Source: UBA2020 sp964551435
GTDB lineage: Bacteria > Pseudomonadota > Alphaproteobacteria > Micavibrionales > UBA2020
Length of the DNA stretch: 31,589 nt
Reading direction: 5' to 3'
Assembly (NCBI GenBank): GCA_964551435.1
Contig: CAZKBS010000020.1
Coordinates: forward strand, 1 to 31,589
A model generated the notes under the pieces. The model made no database searches. It had not been told where the DNA came from and saw nothing but the letters and a program-made list of their open reading frames with translations. Shown here piece after piece: positions 23,489-31,588 of this stretch. Each line of letters begins with the position of its first letter. Position 1 is the first letter of the stretch. Made by a program: the position numbers and the translations under genes.

Positions 23489-24730
23489 ATGAAAATCGCA
23501 ATTATCGGCACCGGCATCTCCGGCCTTGGCGCAGCATGGCTGCTGAACCAGAAACACGACATCACGGTGTTTGAAAAAAACGCCTATGTCGGCGGGCACA
23601 GCCGCACCATCGATGTCAGCGCCAACGGCACGGCGCGCCCTGTCGATACAGGGTTTATCGTTTTCAACCACCGCAACTATCCGCTGCTGACCGGCTTTTT
23701 CAAGCATCTCGGCGTGGCGACGCAAAAAAGCGATATGTCTTTCGGCGCCAGCGTCGGCAACGGCTTTCTTGAATACGGCAGCAAGGGCATGTTCGCGCAA
23801 AAACGCAACCTGCTGCGCCCGCAATTCTGGGGCATGGTTGCCGATATTCTGCGTTTCAACCGTACCGCCGAAAAATATACCGACAGCGATATCACCCTTG
23901 GCGACTTGCTGGATAAAATGCGCATGGGCGAATGGTTCCGACTTTATTATCTGCAGGCGATGGGCGCGGCGATCTGGAGCTGTCCTGTCGAAACCATCCT
24001 TGCCTTCCCCGCCGCGACCTTCATCCGGTTTTTCAAAAACCACGGCCTGCTGACGATCAACGACCATCCGCAGTGGTACACCGTCAGCGGCGGCAGCCGC
24101 GAATATGTGCGCAAAATGACAGCGCCTTTTGCCGATAAAATCCGCCTGAACTGCGGCGCCGCCGCTGTCGCGCGCCCCCAGAACCATGTCGAGATCACCG
24201 ACACCCGCGGCGAGACGCATATATTCGACCACGCCGTCATCGCCTGCCACGCCGACGAGGCGCTGGCACTACTGAAAAACCCGACGGCAGATGAAAAATC
24301 TGTTCTGGGTGCGTTCGGTTATCAGAATAATGACATCGTGGTTCACCGCGACACCAGTTTCATGCCCAAACACCGCGGGGCATGGGCGAGCTGGATTTAT
24401 TTATCCGAAAACATGCAGGACAAACGAAACGCGCTTTCGCTGACCTATTGGATGAATAACCTGCAAGGCCTCGCGCCTGATGTGCCCGTGCTGGTCACGC
24501 TCAACCCGCACCGCGCGCCGGATGCGTCGATGGTATTCGACCGCCATACGTTCAAACATCCGGTTTTCACGCTGGAGGCGATCCGCGCCCAATCGCGCGT
24601 GGCCGATATACAAAATAAAGACCGCCTGTCTTTCTGCGGCGCATGGCAACGCTATGGCTTTCACGAAGACGGATTGATGAGCGCGGTTGCCGTTTGCGAA
24701 AATCTGGGATGCAAAGTACCATGGATATGA
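23489..24730 (+). CDS. FAD-dependent amine-oxidase-like protein of the lipid-modification cluster (COG2907 type)
   Basis: A flavoprotein of about 413 residues. The N-terminal dinucleotide fold MKIAIIGTGISGLGAAWLL and VFEKNAYVGGHSRTI bind FAD; a second conserved block is TGFIVFNHRNYPLL. The C-terminal FAD motif is near FCGAWQRYGFHEDGLMSAV. Such proteins stand next to Cfa-like methyltransferases and DUF1365 in many proteobacteria, and related enzymes are thought to desaturate or otherwise oxidise membrane acyl chains. The ATG at 23489 is favoured (GATGGA before it); an in-frame ATG at 23480 adds three residues. The first gene of the eight-gene set, it overlaps the next gene by ten bases. Confidence 0.88.
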   Translation: MKIAIIGTGISGLGAAWLLNQKHDITVFEKNAYVGGHSRTIDVSANGTARPVDTGFIVFNHRNYPLLTGFFKHLGVATQKSDMSFGASVGNGFLEYGSKGMFAQKRNLLRPQFWGMVADILRFNRTAEKYTDSDITLGDLLDKMRMGEWFRLYYLQAMGAAIWSCPVETILAFPAATFIRFFKNHGLLTINDHPQWYTVSGGSREYVRKMTAPFADKIRLNCGAAAVARPQNHVEITDTRGETHIFDHAVIACHADEALALLKNPTADEKSVLGAFGYQNNDIVVHRDTSFMPKHRGAWASWIYLSENMQDKRNALSLTYWMNNLQGLAPDVPVLVTLNPHRAPDASMVFDRHTFKHPVFTLEAIRAQSRVADIQNKDRLSFCGAWQRYGFHEDGLMSAVAVCENLGCKVPWI

Positions 24731-25512
24731 CGCCGCAAATCATGTTCGGGCAGGTGATGCACAAACGCCTCTTCCCGAAGGTGAACGGCTTCACGTACGG
24801 CATTTATTACCTCTGCCTGCCTTTGTCGAAAATCCGCGATATTCCGTCCTCGTGGCGTTTCGGCATTGACCGCCCCGCCCTGTCGTCGTTTTTGACGCGC
24901 GACCACGGCGCGCGCGACGGCGGCGACCTTGGCGTCTGGGCGCGCGGGCTTTTGAAGCAGGCGCAGGTCGATACCGCGGACGGCGAGATTATGCTGCTGA
25001 CCATGCCGCGCACGCTGGGGCATGTGTTCAACCCCGTCAGTTTCTGGCTGTGCCACGACAGCGCGGGTCATCTGCGCGCCGTGATTTGCGAAGTGAATAA
25101 TACCTTCGGTGAAACCCACAGCTATATTTGCAAACCTCCAGCAGGCGGCGTTATCGAGAATGAAACATGGATGGAGGCGGAAAAGGTTTTTCACGTCTCC
25201 CCCTTCCTCAAACGCGAAGGGCGTTACCGTTTCCGTTTCGCCCTTCAGGGCCAGCAGGTCGGCATCTGGATAGATTTTTACGATGCTGAAAGCAAAAAAC
25301 AGCTGCTGACAGCCTTGAGCGGCCGGCTCTGCCCCCTCACGGCGTCCAGCCAGCGCCGCGCTTTCTGGCGGCATCCGCTGGTCGCGCTGGTCGCGGTCAT
25401 GCGTATTCACTGGCACGCCGTCAAATTGGTGGCCAAGGGTATCAAATACATCCCGAAGCCCCTGCAAAAGCCGGAGAAAACCAGCGTGACCACCAACCTT
25501 ACAGATTTGTAA
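24721..25512 (+). CDS. DUF1365 family protein
   Basis: A 263-residue member of DUF1365. Recognisable parts are FGQVMHKRLFPKVNGFTYGIYYLCLPL, the block LLTMPRTLGHVFNPVSFWLCHD, the EVNNTFGETHSYI block, and KVFHVSPFLKREGRYRFRF. The function has not been settled; it is almost always a neighbour of the FAD protein and Cfa-like methyltransferase, so it is probably part of the same acyl-chain chemistry. The ATG at 24721 overlaps the previous gene by ten bases and has GGGA ten bases upstream; an ATG at 24727 would give a four-base ATGA overlap and is the alternative. Confidence 0.88.
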   Translation: MDMTPQIMFGQVMHKRLFPKVNGFTYGIYYLCLPLSKIRDIPSSWRFGIDRPALSSFLTRDHGARDGGDLGVWARGLLKQAQVDTADGEIMLLTMPRTLGHVFNPVSFWLCHDSAGHLRAVICEVNNTFGETHSYICKPPAGGVIENETWMEAEKVFHVSPFLKREGRYRFRFALQGQQVGIWIDFYDAESKKQLLTALSGRLCPLTASSQRRAFWRHPLVALVAVMRIHWHAVKLVAKGIKYIPKPLQKPEKTSVTTNLTDL

Positions 25513-25577
25513 TGTTTTATTCATGCCCGATTTAGGGGCACAGCTTTAATGTCGCGGCATCATCAAGAGGTAAAAAC

Positions 25578-26738
25578 ATGATTTCATCCACCGCAACAGA
25601 CAGCTTTCTGCGCAATCTCGACCGCCTTGAATGCGGTCATATCACCATCGAAACCCCGGATGGAAAAACGCGGGTATTCGAAGGCACCGCCCCCGGCCCC
25701 GCCGCCGTTTTGTCGCTGCGCGACTGGCGCGTCATCGGCAATCTTGCCGTGCATGGCGATATCGGTTTTGCCGAAGATTACCGCGAAGGCCTGTGGGATA
25801 CGCGCAACCTGCAGGATTTGCTTTCCCTCGCCCTTGCCAATGAAAAGGCGATTGACGCGTTTATTTTTGGCAGCATGCCCGCGCGTGTTCTGGCCCGGCT
25901 GTCGAACCTGCTGCGCATCAATACCCTGCGCGGCAGCAAACGCAATATCAGCGCGCATTACGACCTCGGTAATGATTTTTACCGCCTGTGGCTCGACCCG
26001 ACGATGACGTATTCTTCGGCCATTTTCAAAAATGGCGAACAGGATTTGCGTCAGGCGCAGCTGGCGAAATATGACCGCCTGATCGACGGCACGCACAGCA
26101 CCAGCGGCAAGGTGCTGGAAATCGGCTGCGGCTGGGGCGGTTTTGCGGCGCGCGCGCTTGAACGCGGCGATTATGCCGTCAAGGGCATCACCCTGTCGGC
26201 TCGTCAGAAAGAATATGCAGATGCGCACCTGAACGGCCGTGCCGATATCGTCCTTGAAGACTACCGCCACCAGCAAGGTACTTATGACAGCATCGTGTCG
26301 ATTGAAATGTTCGAAGCCGTCGGCGAACAATACTGGCCCGCCTATTTCGAAAAAATCGCGCAGCTGCTGAAAAAAGGCGGCCATGCGATGATCCAGACCA
26401 TCACCATCGCCGACAGCCGTTTCGCCCGTTACCGCGAAAGCGGCGATTTCATCCGCAAATTCATTTTCCCGGGCGGCATGCTGCCGAGCCCGTCGCGTTT
26501 TGCCGCCGCGGCAAACGCCGCGGGCCTGCGCGTCACCGACCGTTTTGATTTCGGTCAGGACTACGCCCGCACGCTGGAAATGTGGCTGGAGAATTTCGAC
26601 AAAGCCATGCCGCAGGTGCTTGCACAGGGCTATGACGAAAAATTCATCCGCATGTGGCGGTTTTATCTGGCGGCCTGTATCGCAGGTTTCCGCACCGGCC
26701 GCACCGACGTCATGCAGGTGGGGCTTGTCCATGCGTAA
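25578..26738 (+). CDS. Cfa-like SAM-dependent acyl-lipid methyltransferase
   Basis: A 386-residue member of the cyclopropane-fatty-acid-synthase family, acting on unsaturated acyl chains of membrane phospholipids. AHYDLGNDFYRLWLDPTMTYSSA (about 126-148) is the family entry motif; the SAM site is VLEIGCGWGGFAARALE from 179; IEMFEAVGEQYW and KKGGHAMIQTITI follow. The bicarbonate-binding cysteine of E. coli Cfa (YSCA) is a serine here (YSSA, Ser147), as in many COG2230 paralogues, so ring formation should not be assumed. A methylating role like Rhodobacter UfaM in furan fatty acid synthesis is possible. AAGAGG precedes the ATG at 25578; the gap of 65 bases from DUF1365 is the largest within the set. 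Confidence 0.9.
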   Translation: MISSTATDSFLRNLDRLECGHITIETPDGKTRVFEGTAPGPAAVLSLRDWRVIGNLAVHGDIGFAEDYREGLWDTRNLQDLLSLALANEKAIDAFIFGSMPARVLARLSNLLRINTLRGSKRNISAHYDLGNDFYRLWLDPTMTYSSAIFKNGEQDLRQAQLAKYDRLIDGTHSTSGKVLEIGCGWGGFAARALERGDYAVKGITLSARQKEYADAHLNGRADIVLEDYRHQQGTYDSIVSIEMFEAVGEQYWPAYFEKIAQLLKKGGHAMIQTITIADSRFARYRESGDFIRKFIFPGGMLPSPSRFAAAANAAGLRVTDRFDFGQDYARTLEMWLENFDKAMPQVLAQGYDEKFIRMWRFYLAACIAGFRTGRTDVMQVGLVHA

Positions 26739-27249
26739 AACAATCGCCGCCCTTGCCGTGATGCTGACGCTGTGCGCATCGCCCGCGCGGGCGGATGATT
26801 CCTGCGCCGCCACCTATATCCGCAACGCGCAAATGGTGGGCAAAGGCCCCTTCACCTTTGCGTTCTGGCATGTCTATGACGCCGCGCTTTATGCACCCGA
26901 AGGCCGTTATGCCGCCGATGCGCCGTATGCGCTGAAACTGGTTTACCGCCAGAACATCAAGGGCCGCAAAATCGTCGACAGTTCGATCGACCAAATGCGC
27001 AAGAACGGCGCCAAAGACGATAAAAAACTGGCGGCGTGGGAGCGCCAGATGGCCGCGATATTCCCCGACATCGCCCCCGGCGACAGCCTGACCGGCGTTT
27101 ACACCGGAAGCGGCACCGTGTTTTGTCAGGAAGGCCGCAAAATAGGCCATATCGACGGGCACGACTTCGCGCGCCACTTTTTTGGCATCTGGCTGTCCGA
27201 TAAAACCAGCGCGCCCGACCTGCGCCGCAAACTGCTGGGGGGCACATGA
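26731..27249 (+). CDS. Chalcone-isomerase-like periplasmic protein
   Basis: A 172-residue exported protein resembling the bacterial chalcone-isomerase-like fold, relatives of which bind fatty acids in plants. The signal peptide is MRKTIAALAVMLTLCASPARA. FTFAFWHVYDAALYAPEGRY and LKLVYRQNIKGRKIVDSSIDQMRK are typical of the family, followed by GDSLTGVYTGSGTVFCQEG and a final FFGIWLSDKTSAPDLRRKLLG. The gene starts eight bases inside the end of the methyltransferase gene and shares ATGA with the next. A role as acyl-chain binding partner of the lipid enzymes is plausible but unproven. Confidence 0.85.
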   Translation: MRKTIAALAVMLTLCASPARADDSCAATYIRNAQMVGKGPFTFAFWHVYDAALYAPEGRYAADAPYALKLVYRQNIKGRKIVDSSIDQMRKNGAKDDKKLAAWERQMAAIFPDIAPGDSLTGVYTGSGTVFCQEGRKIGHIDGHDFARHFFGIWLSDKTSAPDLRRKLLGGT

Positions 27250-28517
27250 CCGCGCTGCGGCTTTCCGGTAAAATCTCCTATGGTCTTCTGGCCTTTCCGC
27301 TGGCCTTTGCCGGATTGCCTCTTTACATCCATGCGCCCGATTTTTACGCCGTCGAATACGGCGCCAGCCTCGCGTTTCTGGGCGGTGCTTTGTTTGTGAT
27401 ACGCCTGTTCGATGCGCTGGTCGATCCCTTCATCGGGCGCATGTCGGACAAATTCCGCCATCAGCGCGGGTTGATCATGGCGGCGGCCGGCGCGGTTTTT
27501 GCAGCAGCCTTTGCGGCCCTGTATAACCCGCCGCCGTCGGTTGAAATTTTCTGGTTCGTGTGCAGCGCGTTTCTGGCGACGCTGTCGTTCAGCGTGCTGC
27601 TCATCAACCTCAATGCCGTCGGCGCGCTGGCGGCGGGTGATGCGGCGGGGAAAACTTCTCTCAGCGCGTGGCGCGAGGGGTTCGGCCTTGCAGGGCTTTT
27701 AACCGCGATGGTTTTGCCCGCCCTTCTTGGCGATATGCCCCGCTATGCGCTTGCCGGCGCCTTTTGCGCCCTGCTGGCCAGCGCGATTTTTTTCGTCTGG
27801 TATCGTAGCCTGTCCCTGCGCGCGCCTGCGGGCAGCGTGTCGCAGCTGTCGTTTCGCAGCCTGATGACGCCGGATTTCCGCCGGTTTTTTGCGGTCTATG
27901 GCATCAGCATGCTTGCCTCCTCTCTGCCCGCCGTGTTGTTTTTATTTTACGTGCGCGACTGGCTGGGGGCGGAGGATAAGGCAGGGCTGTTTCTGATGAT
28001 CTATTTCGCCGCGGCGATTATATCTGTCCCCCTGTGGCAAAAGGCCGTGAAGCATTTCAGCCCCGAGCGTATGTGGATATGCGGCATGGGCCTCTCCGCC
28101 GCTTTTTTGTGCGCCGCCGCCTTTATCGGGCCGGGCGATGTGCAGATTTATGCGGCCATCTGCCTTCTGACAGGTATCGGTTTCGGGGCCGAGATTTTTC
28201 TGCCGCCCGCCCTGCTGTCCCGCCGCATCGCGGGGGCAGGCATGGATGCCCATACATCGTCGTATTTCGGTATTTATGCGCTTTTCATGAAAATGTCGCT
28301 GGCAGCGGCAACGGCGCTGGCCTTCATTACACTGGATATCGCCGGCTTCAAACCTGCCGCAGACTCCCCCGATTGCGGGCATGCCGCGCTGGTTGTGCTG
28401 TATGCGATGATACCGGCCGCCATCAAGCTTTTCGCCATCTTTGTTCTTGTCAAAACGGAAAAAAACCATGAAACATCTTCTCATCACCTGCATACTGGGG
28501 GCCACCATGCTGCTTAG
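27246..28517 (+). CDS. MFS transporter, GPH (MelB-like) type
   Basis: A 423-residue membrane protein with about 12 hydrophobic segments. The N-terminal block SYGLLAFPLAFAGLPLYIHAPDFY and FVIRLFDALVDPFIGRMSDK are the MelB/GPH pattern, including the Asp residues of helix II. SAWREGFGLAGLL and YFGIYALFMKMSLAAA correspond to later helices. Transporters of this kind occur in the same cluster in Rhodobacter, probably moving a lipid or a cluster product rather than a sugar. The C-terminus is His-rich (HHLHTGGHH), partly because it overlaps the next gene by 50 bases in another frame. The start forms an ATGA overlap with the preceding stop. Confidence 0.9.
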   Translation: MTALRLSGKISYGLLAFPLAFAGLPLYIHAPDFYAVEYGASLAFLGGALFVIRLFDALVDPFIGRMSDKFRHQRGLIMAAAGAVFAAAFAALYNPPPSVEIFWFVCSAFLATLSFSVLLINLNAVGALAAGDAAGKTSLSAWREGFGLAGLLTAMVLPALLGDMPRYALAGAFCALLASAIFFVWYRSLSLRAPAGSVSQLSFRSLMTPDFRRFFAVYGISMLASSLPAVLFLFYVRDWLGAEDKAGLFLMIYFAAAIISVPLWQKAVKHFSPERMWICGMGLSAAFLCAAAFIGPGDVQIYAAICLLTGIGFGAEIFLPPALLSRRIAGAGMDAHTSSYFGIYALFMKMSLAAATALAFITLDIAGFKPAADSPDCGHAALVVLYAMIPAAIKLFAIFVLVKTEKNHETSSHHLHTGGHHAA

Positions 28518-29001
28518 CGCCTGTTCATCCATCAAAGTCGACGACTACAAAGACACCACGCCGCCCGTGTCGCTGTCGGCATTTTTCAACGGCCCTGTCA
28601 AAGGCTGGGGTATCCTGCAGGACCGCAAGGGCAAGGTCACGCGCCGTTTCGATATCGACATGCACGGCGAATGGAAAGGCGATACCGGCGTGCTGCGCGA
28701 ACAGTTCACCTTCTACGACGGTGAAAAGCAGGAACGCGTCTGGAACATCAAAAAAATGCCCGACGGCACCTATCAGGGTACAGCCGGCGATATTCTGGGC
28801 ACCGCGAAGGGCAAAGCCAGTGGCAGCGCCGTGCAGTGGAAATATGAAATGGATCTGCCGGTCGGCAATACGACCTATCGCATCACCTTCGACGACTGGA
28901 TGTTCCAGATGAACGGCGATGTGCTGGTCAACCGCTCGTATCTCAAAAAATTCGGGTTCACCGTTGCCGAACTGACGATTTTCATGCAAAAGCAGAAATA
29001 A
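28468..29001 (+). CDS. DUF3833 family lipoprotein
   Basis: A 177-residue lipoprotein. The signal MKHLLITCILGATMLLSAC has the lipobox LSAC with Cys19. The mature part begins SSIKVDDYKDTTPP and continues with FFNGPVKGWGILQDRKGKVTRRFDIDMHGEW, which is characteristic of DUF3833, a family tied to this gene neighbourhood. Its function is unknown; as a lipocalin-like lipoprotein it could handle modified lipids at the envelope. The ATG at 28468 lies 50 bases inside the transporter gene, and SDR begins six bases after its stop. Confidence 0.88.
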   Translation: MKHLLITCILGATMLLSACSSIKVDDYKDTTPPVSLSAFFNGPVKGWGILQDRKGKVTRRFDIDMHGEWKGDTGVLREQFTFYDGEKQERVWNIKKMPDGTYQGTAGDILGTAKGKASGSAVQWKYEMDLPVGNTTYRITFDDWMFQMNGDVLVNRSYLKKFGFTVAELTIFMQKQK

Positions 29002-29007
29002 AATCAC

Positions 29008-29757
29008 ATGTCATACAGCGGCAAAAATTACTGGATCATCGGCGCCTCCAGCGGTATCGGGGCGGCGCTGGCGCATGAACTGGCCCGGCGCGGCGCACGG
29101 CTTTACCTGTCCGCACGGCGCGCCGATGCGCTGCAATCCGTGCTGGCCACGCTTGGCCAGATCCATACCGCGCTGCCGCTGGACGTGACCAAGGCCGATG
29201 ATGTCGCCAAGGCAGCCGCATCGCTGCATGGTACATTTGGGCGCATAGACGGTGTTATACTGCTCTCCGCTATCTATACGCCTGCGGCGATCGAAAAAAT
29301 CGATCTTGCCGCCGCGCGCGATATTATCGATGTGAATCTGATGGGCACGCTGAACTGTCTGCATGCCGTGCTGCCGATACTGCACAGCCAAAAAGGCGGA
29401 CAAATCGCCCTTTGCGGCAGCGTTGCGGGATACAGGGGGCTGCCGAACGCTCAGCCCTATGGCGCGACCAAGGCCGCCATCATCAACCTTGCCGAAAGCT
29501 TGAAGCTGGAAACCGCCGGCAGCGGCATCGATGTGCGCGTGATCAACCCCGGTTTTGTACGTACGCCAATGACGGATAAAAACAGCTTCGACATGCCCAT
29601 GATTATCAGCCCCGAACAGGCCGCATGCAGCCTGGCCGACCAGCTGGCGGGCAGCGGCTTTGAAATCCACTTCCCCAAAAAATTCACCTTGGCCATGAAA
29701 ATCCTGCGCCTGCTGCCCGATGCGCTTTATTTCCCGATCGTCCGCAGGATGACATGA
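29008..29757 (+). CDS. Short-chain dehydrogenase/reductase
   Basis: A 249-residue SDR. The cofactor loop is IIGASSGIG, with SARRAD after the second strand suggesting NADP preference; the helix-4 NxxG region reads ILLSAIY, unusual in that the typical NNAG is replaced. The catalytic Ser is in CGSVAGYRG and YGATK supplies Tyr and Lys. INPGFVRTPMT is the usual post-catalytic motif. The C-terminal helix with LRLLPDALYFPIVRRM may be membrane-associated. SDRs are found in the corresponding Rhodobacter RpoE-controlled set. It starts six bases after DUF3833 and shares ATGA with the photolyase gene. Confidence 0.9.
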   Translation: MSYSGKNYWIIGASSGIGAALAHELARRGARLYLSARRADALQSVLATLGQIHTALPLDVTKADDVAKAAASLHGTFGRIDGVILLSAIYTPAAIEKIDLAAARDIIDVNLMGTLNCLHAVLPILHSQKGGQIALCGSVAGYRGLPNAQPYGATKAAIINLAESLKLETAGSGIDVRVINPGFVRTPMTDKNSFDMPMIISPEQAACSLADQLAGSGFEIHFPKKFTLAMKILRLLPDALYFPIVRRMT

Positions 29758-31280
29758 CCGTCCTGCGGCTTATTCTCGGCGATCAGCTGTCGCGGAATAT
29801 TTCCTCCCTTTCGGATATCGACAGGGAAAAGGATATCATCCTCCTCTGCGAGGTATGGGAAGAAGCCACCTACGTCAAACATCACAAAAAGAAAATCGCT
29901 TTTTTATTCGCCGCCATGCGCCATTTCGCGGCGGAGCTGTCGGCGGAAGGTTTCCGCGTGCACTACACCCGCCTTGACGATCCGGATAACACCGGCAGTT
30001 TCGCGGGCGAGGTCGCGCGCATCGCCGTGCGCTACCGCGCGACGTCTATCGCCGTGACGTTTCCGGGGGAATACCGTGTTTTGCAGTCGATGCGGGCATG
30101 GGAAAAATCCCTCGGCATCCCTGTCGATATTCGCGGCGATGACCGCTTTCTTTGCACGCCGGATGAATTCAAGGCATGGGCGGCAGGGCGTAAAAGCCTG
30201 CGCATGGAATTTTTCTACCGCGAGATGCGCCAGCGCTACAATATCCTGATGGAGGGCGGCAAACCCGCGGGCGGGCAGTGGAATTACGACGCCGAAAACC
30301 GCAAACCGCCCGAAGATAACGGCATGTTCCGCTCAACGCCGCTGTTTTTCAAACCGGACGAGATAACGCAGGACTGCCTGCAGCTGGTGGCCGCGCGTTT
30401 TGCGCATCATTTCGGCGATCTGGAGCCGTTCCATTTCGCCGTTACGCGCGCACAGGCGCGCGAGGTTCTCGCCCACTTCATCCGCGAACGCCTGCCGCTG
30501 TTCGGCGATTATCAGGACGCGATGCAGCAGGGCAACCCGTGGATGTATCATTCATTCCTGAGCGCCTATATCAACTGCGGGCTTCTGGATGTACGCGAGG
30601 TGGTGGCCGCCGCCGAAGACGCCTACCGCACGGGCAAGGCACCGCTCAACGCGGCCGAAGGCTTCATCCGCCAGATTATCGGCTGGCGCGAATATGTGCG
30701 CGGCATCTACTGGATGGAAATGCCGGATTATGCGGAGAAAAACGCGCTCGGCGCGACGCGCAAACTGCCTTGGCTTTACTGGTCTGGCGATACGCGCATG
30801 AACTGCCTGAAACAATGCGTCAGCGAAACGCGCGAAAACGCCTATGCGCACCATATCCAGCGGCTGATGGTGCTGGGCAATTTCGCGCTGCTGGCGGGTA
30901 TCGACCCCAAGGACGTCAACGAATGGTTTCTGGTCGTCTATGCCGATGCCTATGAATGGGTGGAAATGCCCAACGTATCGGGCATGATTTTATTCGCCGA
31001 CGGCGGATATCTGGCCAGCAAGCCCTACGCGGCCAGCGGCGCCTATATCAACAAAATGTCTGATTACTGCCGCGGCTGCGCCTATAGCGCCGACAAAAAA
31101 CAAGGGCCGGACGCCTGCCCGTTCAATTATCTTTACTGGGATTTCCTGCTGCGTAACCAGAGCAAGCTCAAGGGCAATCCGCGCCTCTCGATGCCCTACA
31201 GCACGCTTGGCAAAATGGACGCCGCGCGCAAAGAACAAATTACCGCCGATGCAAAAGCGTTTCTGGACGGACTGGAATAG
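29754..31280 (+). CDS. Iron-sulfur bacterial cryptochrome/photolyase (FeS-BCP, (6-4) photolyase type)
   Basis: A 508-residue flavoprotein of the FeS-BCP group (PhrB/CryB), which repairs UV lesions, mainly (6-4) photoproducts, using blue light, FAD, a lumazine chromophore and a [4Fe-4S] cluster. The opening LRLILGDQLSRN is typical. FAD-binding blocks are GFIRQIIGWREYVRGIYWM and HIQRLMVLGNFALL, then VYADAYEWVEMPNVSGM. The four cluster cysteines are at 351, 439, 442 and 455 (MNCLKQC, YCRGC, DACPF), one residue off the PhrB numbering of 350, 438, 441 and 454. So it should be active. It overlaps the SDR by four bases and is the last gene of the set, and its presence links the cluster to light stress. 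Confidence 0.94.
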   Translation: MTVLRLILGDQLSRNISSLSDIDREKDIILLCEVWEEATYVKHHKKKIAFLFAAMRHFAAELSAEGFRVHYTRLDDPDNTGSFAGEVARIAVRYRATSIAVTFPGEYRVLQSMRAWEKSLGIPVDIRGDDRFLCTPDEFKAWAAGRKSLRMEFFYREMRQRYNILMEGGKPAGGQWNYDAENRKPPEDNGMFRSTPLFFKPDEITQDCLQLVAARFAHHFGDLEPFHFAVTRAQAREVLAHFIRERLPLFGDYQDAMQQGNPWMYHSFLSAYINCGLLDVREVVAAAEDAYRTGKAPLNAAEGFIRQIIGWREYVRGIYWMEMPDYAEKNALGATRKLPWLYWSGDTRMNCLKQCVSETRENAYAHHIQRLMVLGNFALLAGIDPKDVNEWFLVVYADAYEWVEMPNVSGMILFADGGYLASKPYAASGAYINKMSDYCRGCAYSADKKQGPDACPFNYLYWDFLLRNQSKLKGNPRLSMPYSTLGKMDAARKEQITADAKAFLDGLE

Positions 31281-31346
31281 TTTTCATTCCCCTGCCCTGC
31301 ACAACCCCGCGCACACAGCACGCACCCACAAAAGCCAAAAACACAA

Positions 31347-31366
31347 AAGCCCCCGTAAGGGGGCTT
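31347..31366 (-). terminator. Strong GC hairpin downstream of the photolyase gene
   Basis: A perfect 8-bp stem AAGCCCCC/GGGGGCTT with a GTAA loop. On the plus strand it is followed by GGGAAAAAA, not by T's. On the minus strand it is followed by TTTGTGTTTTT, so it looks like an intrinsic terminator for leftward transcription. It may still stop or stabilise the mRNA from the left, whose last gene ends 66 bases upstream. Confidence 0.6.
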
Positions 31367-31534
31367 GGGAAAAAATGGTGGTGTACGCCGAGTGCGGCTT
31401 TCACGCTGTCTTGAACTATCAACTTATTGTAACAAAATGACAAGCATGCGTCTCAAAAAGCACTAAATTCGAACCTGTTTATGTGTAATTAGGGCAAAAA
31501 CACCGTCAGCTGTCAGAGACCACTATCTCATACC
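31367..31534. other. Non-coding end region before the right repeat
   Basis: 168 bases with no convincing gene; only short open frames without ribosome-binding sites. It is more AT-rich than the genes. With a leftward terminator on its left side, a leftward transcript (small RNA or a gene originally upstream of the inserted element) may have started here or beyond, but no promoter was identified. Confidence 0.4.
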
Positions 31535-31588
31535 TGCGTCAACCCCTATTTTGGAGTCCGGGTTCAATAGGTACAGCCTGAGCGATTT
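31535..31588 (+). repeat. 54-bp inverted end repeat, right copy
   Basis: Exact reverse complement of 1-54, starting TGCGTCAACCCC and running off the window. Both copies point outward, so the same element end faces the window from both sides. The bases just inside (CATACC) differ from those inside the left copy, so the two insertions are at unrelated sites. Confidence 0.75.

Noticed and set aside
28490..28517. His-rich end of the transporter as a metal-binding tail
   Set aside because: This part overlaps the signal peptide of DUF3833 in another frame, which is enough to explain the unusual composition.
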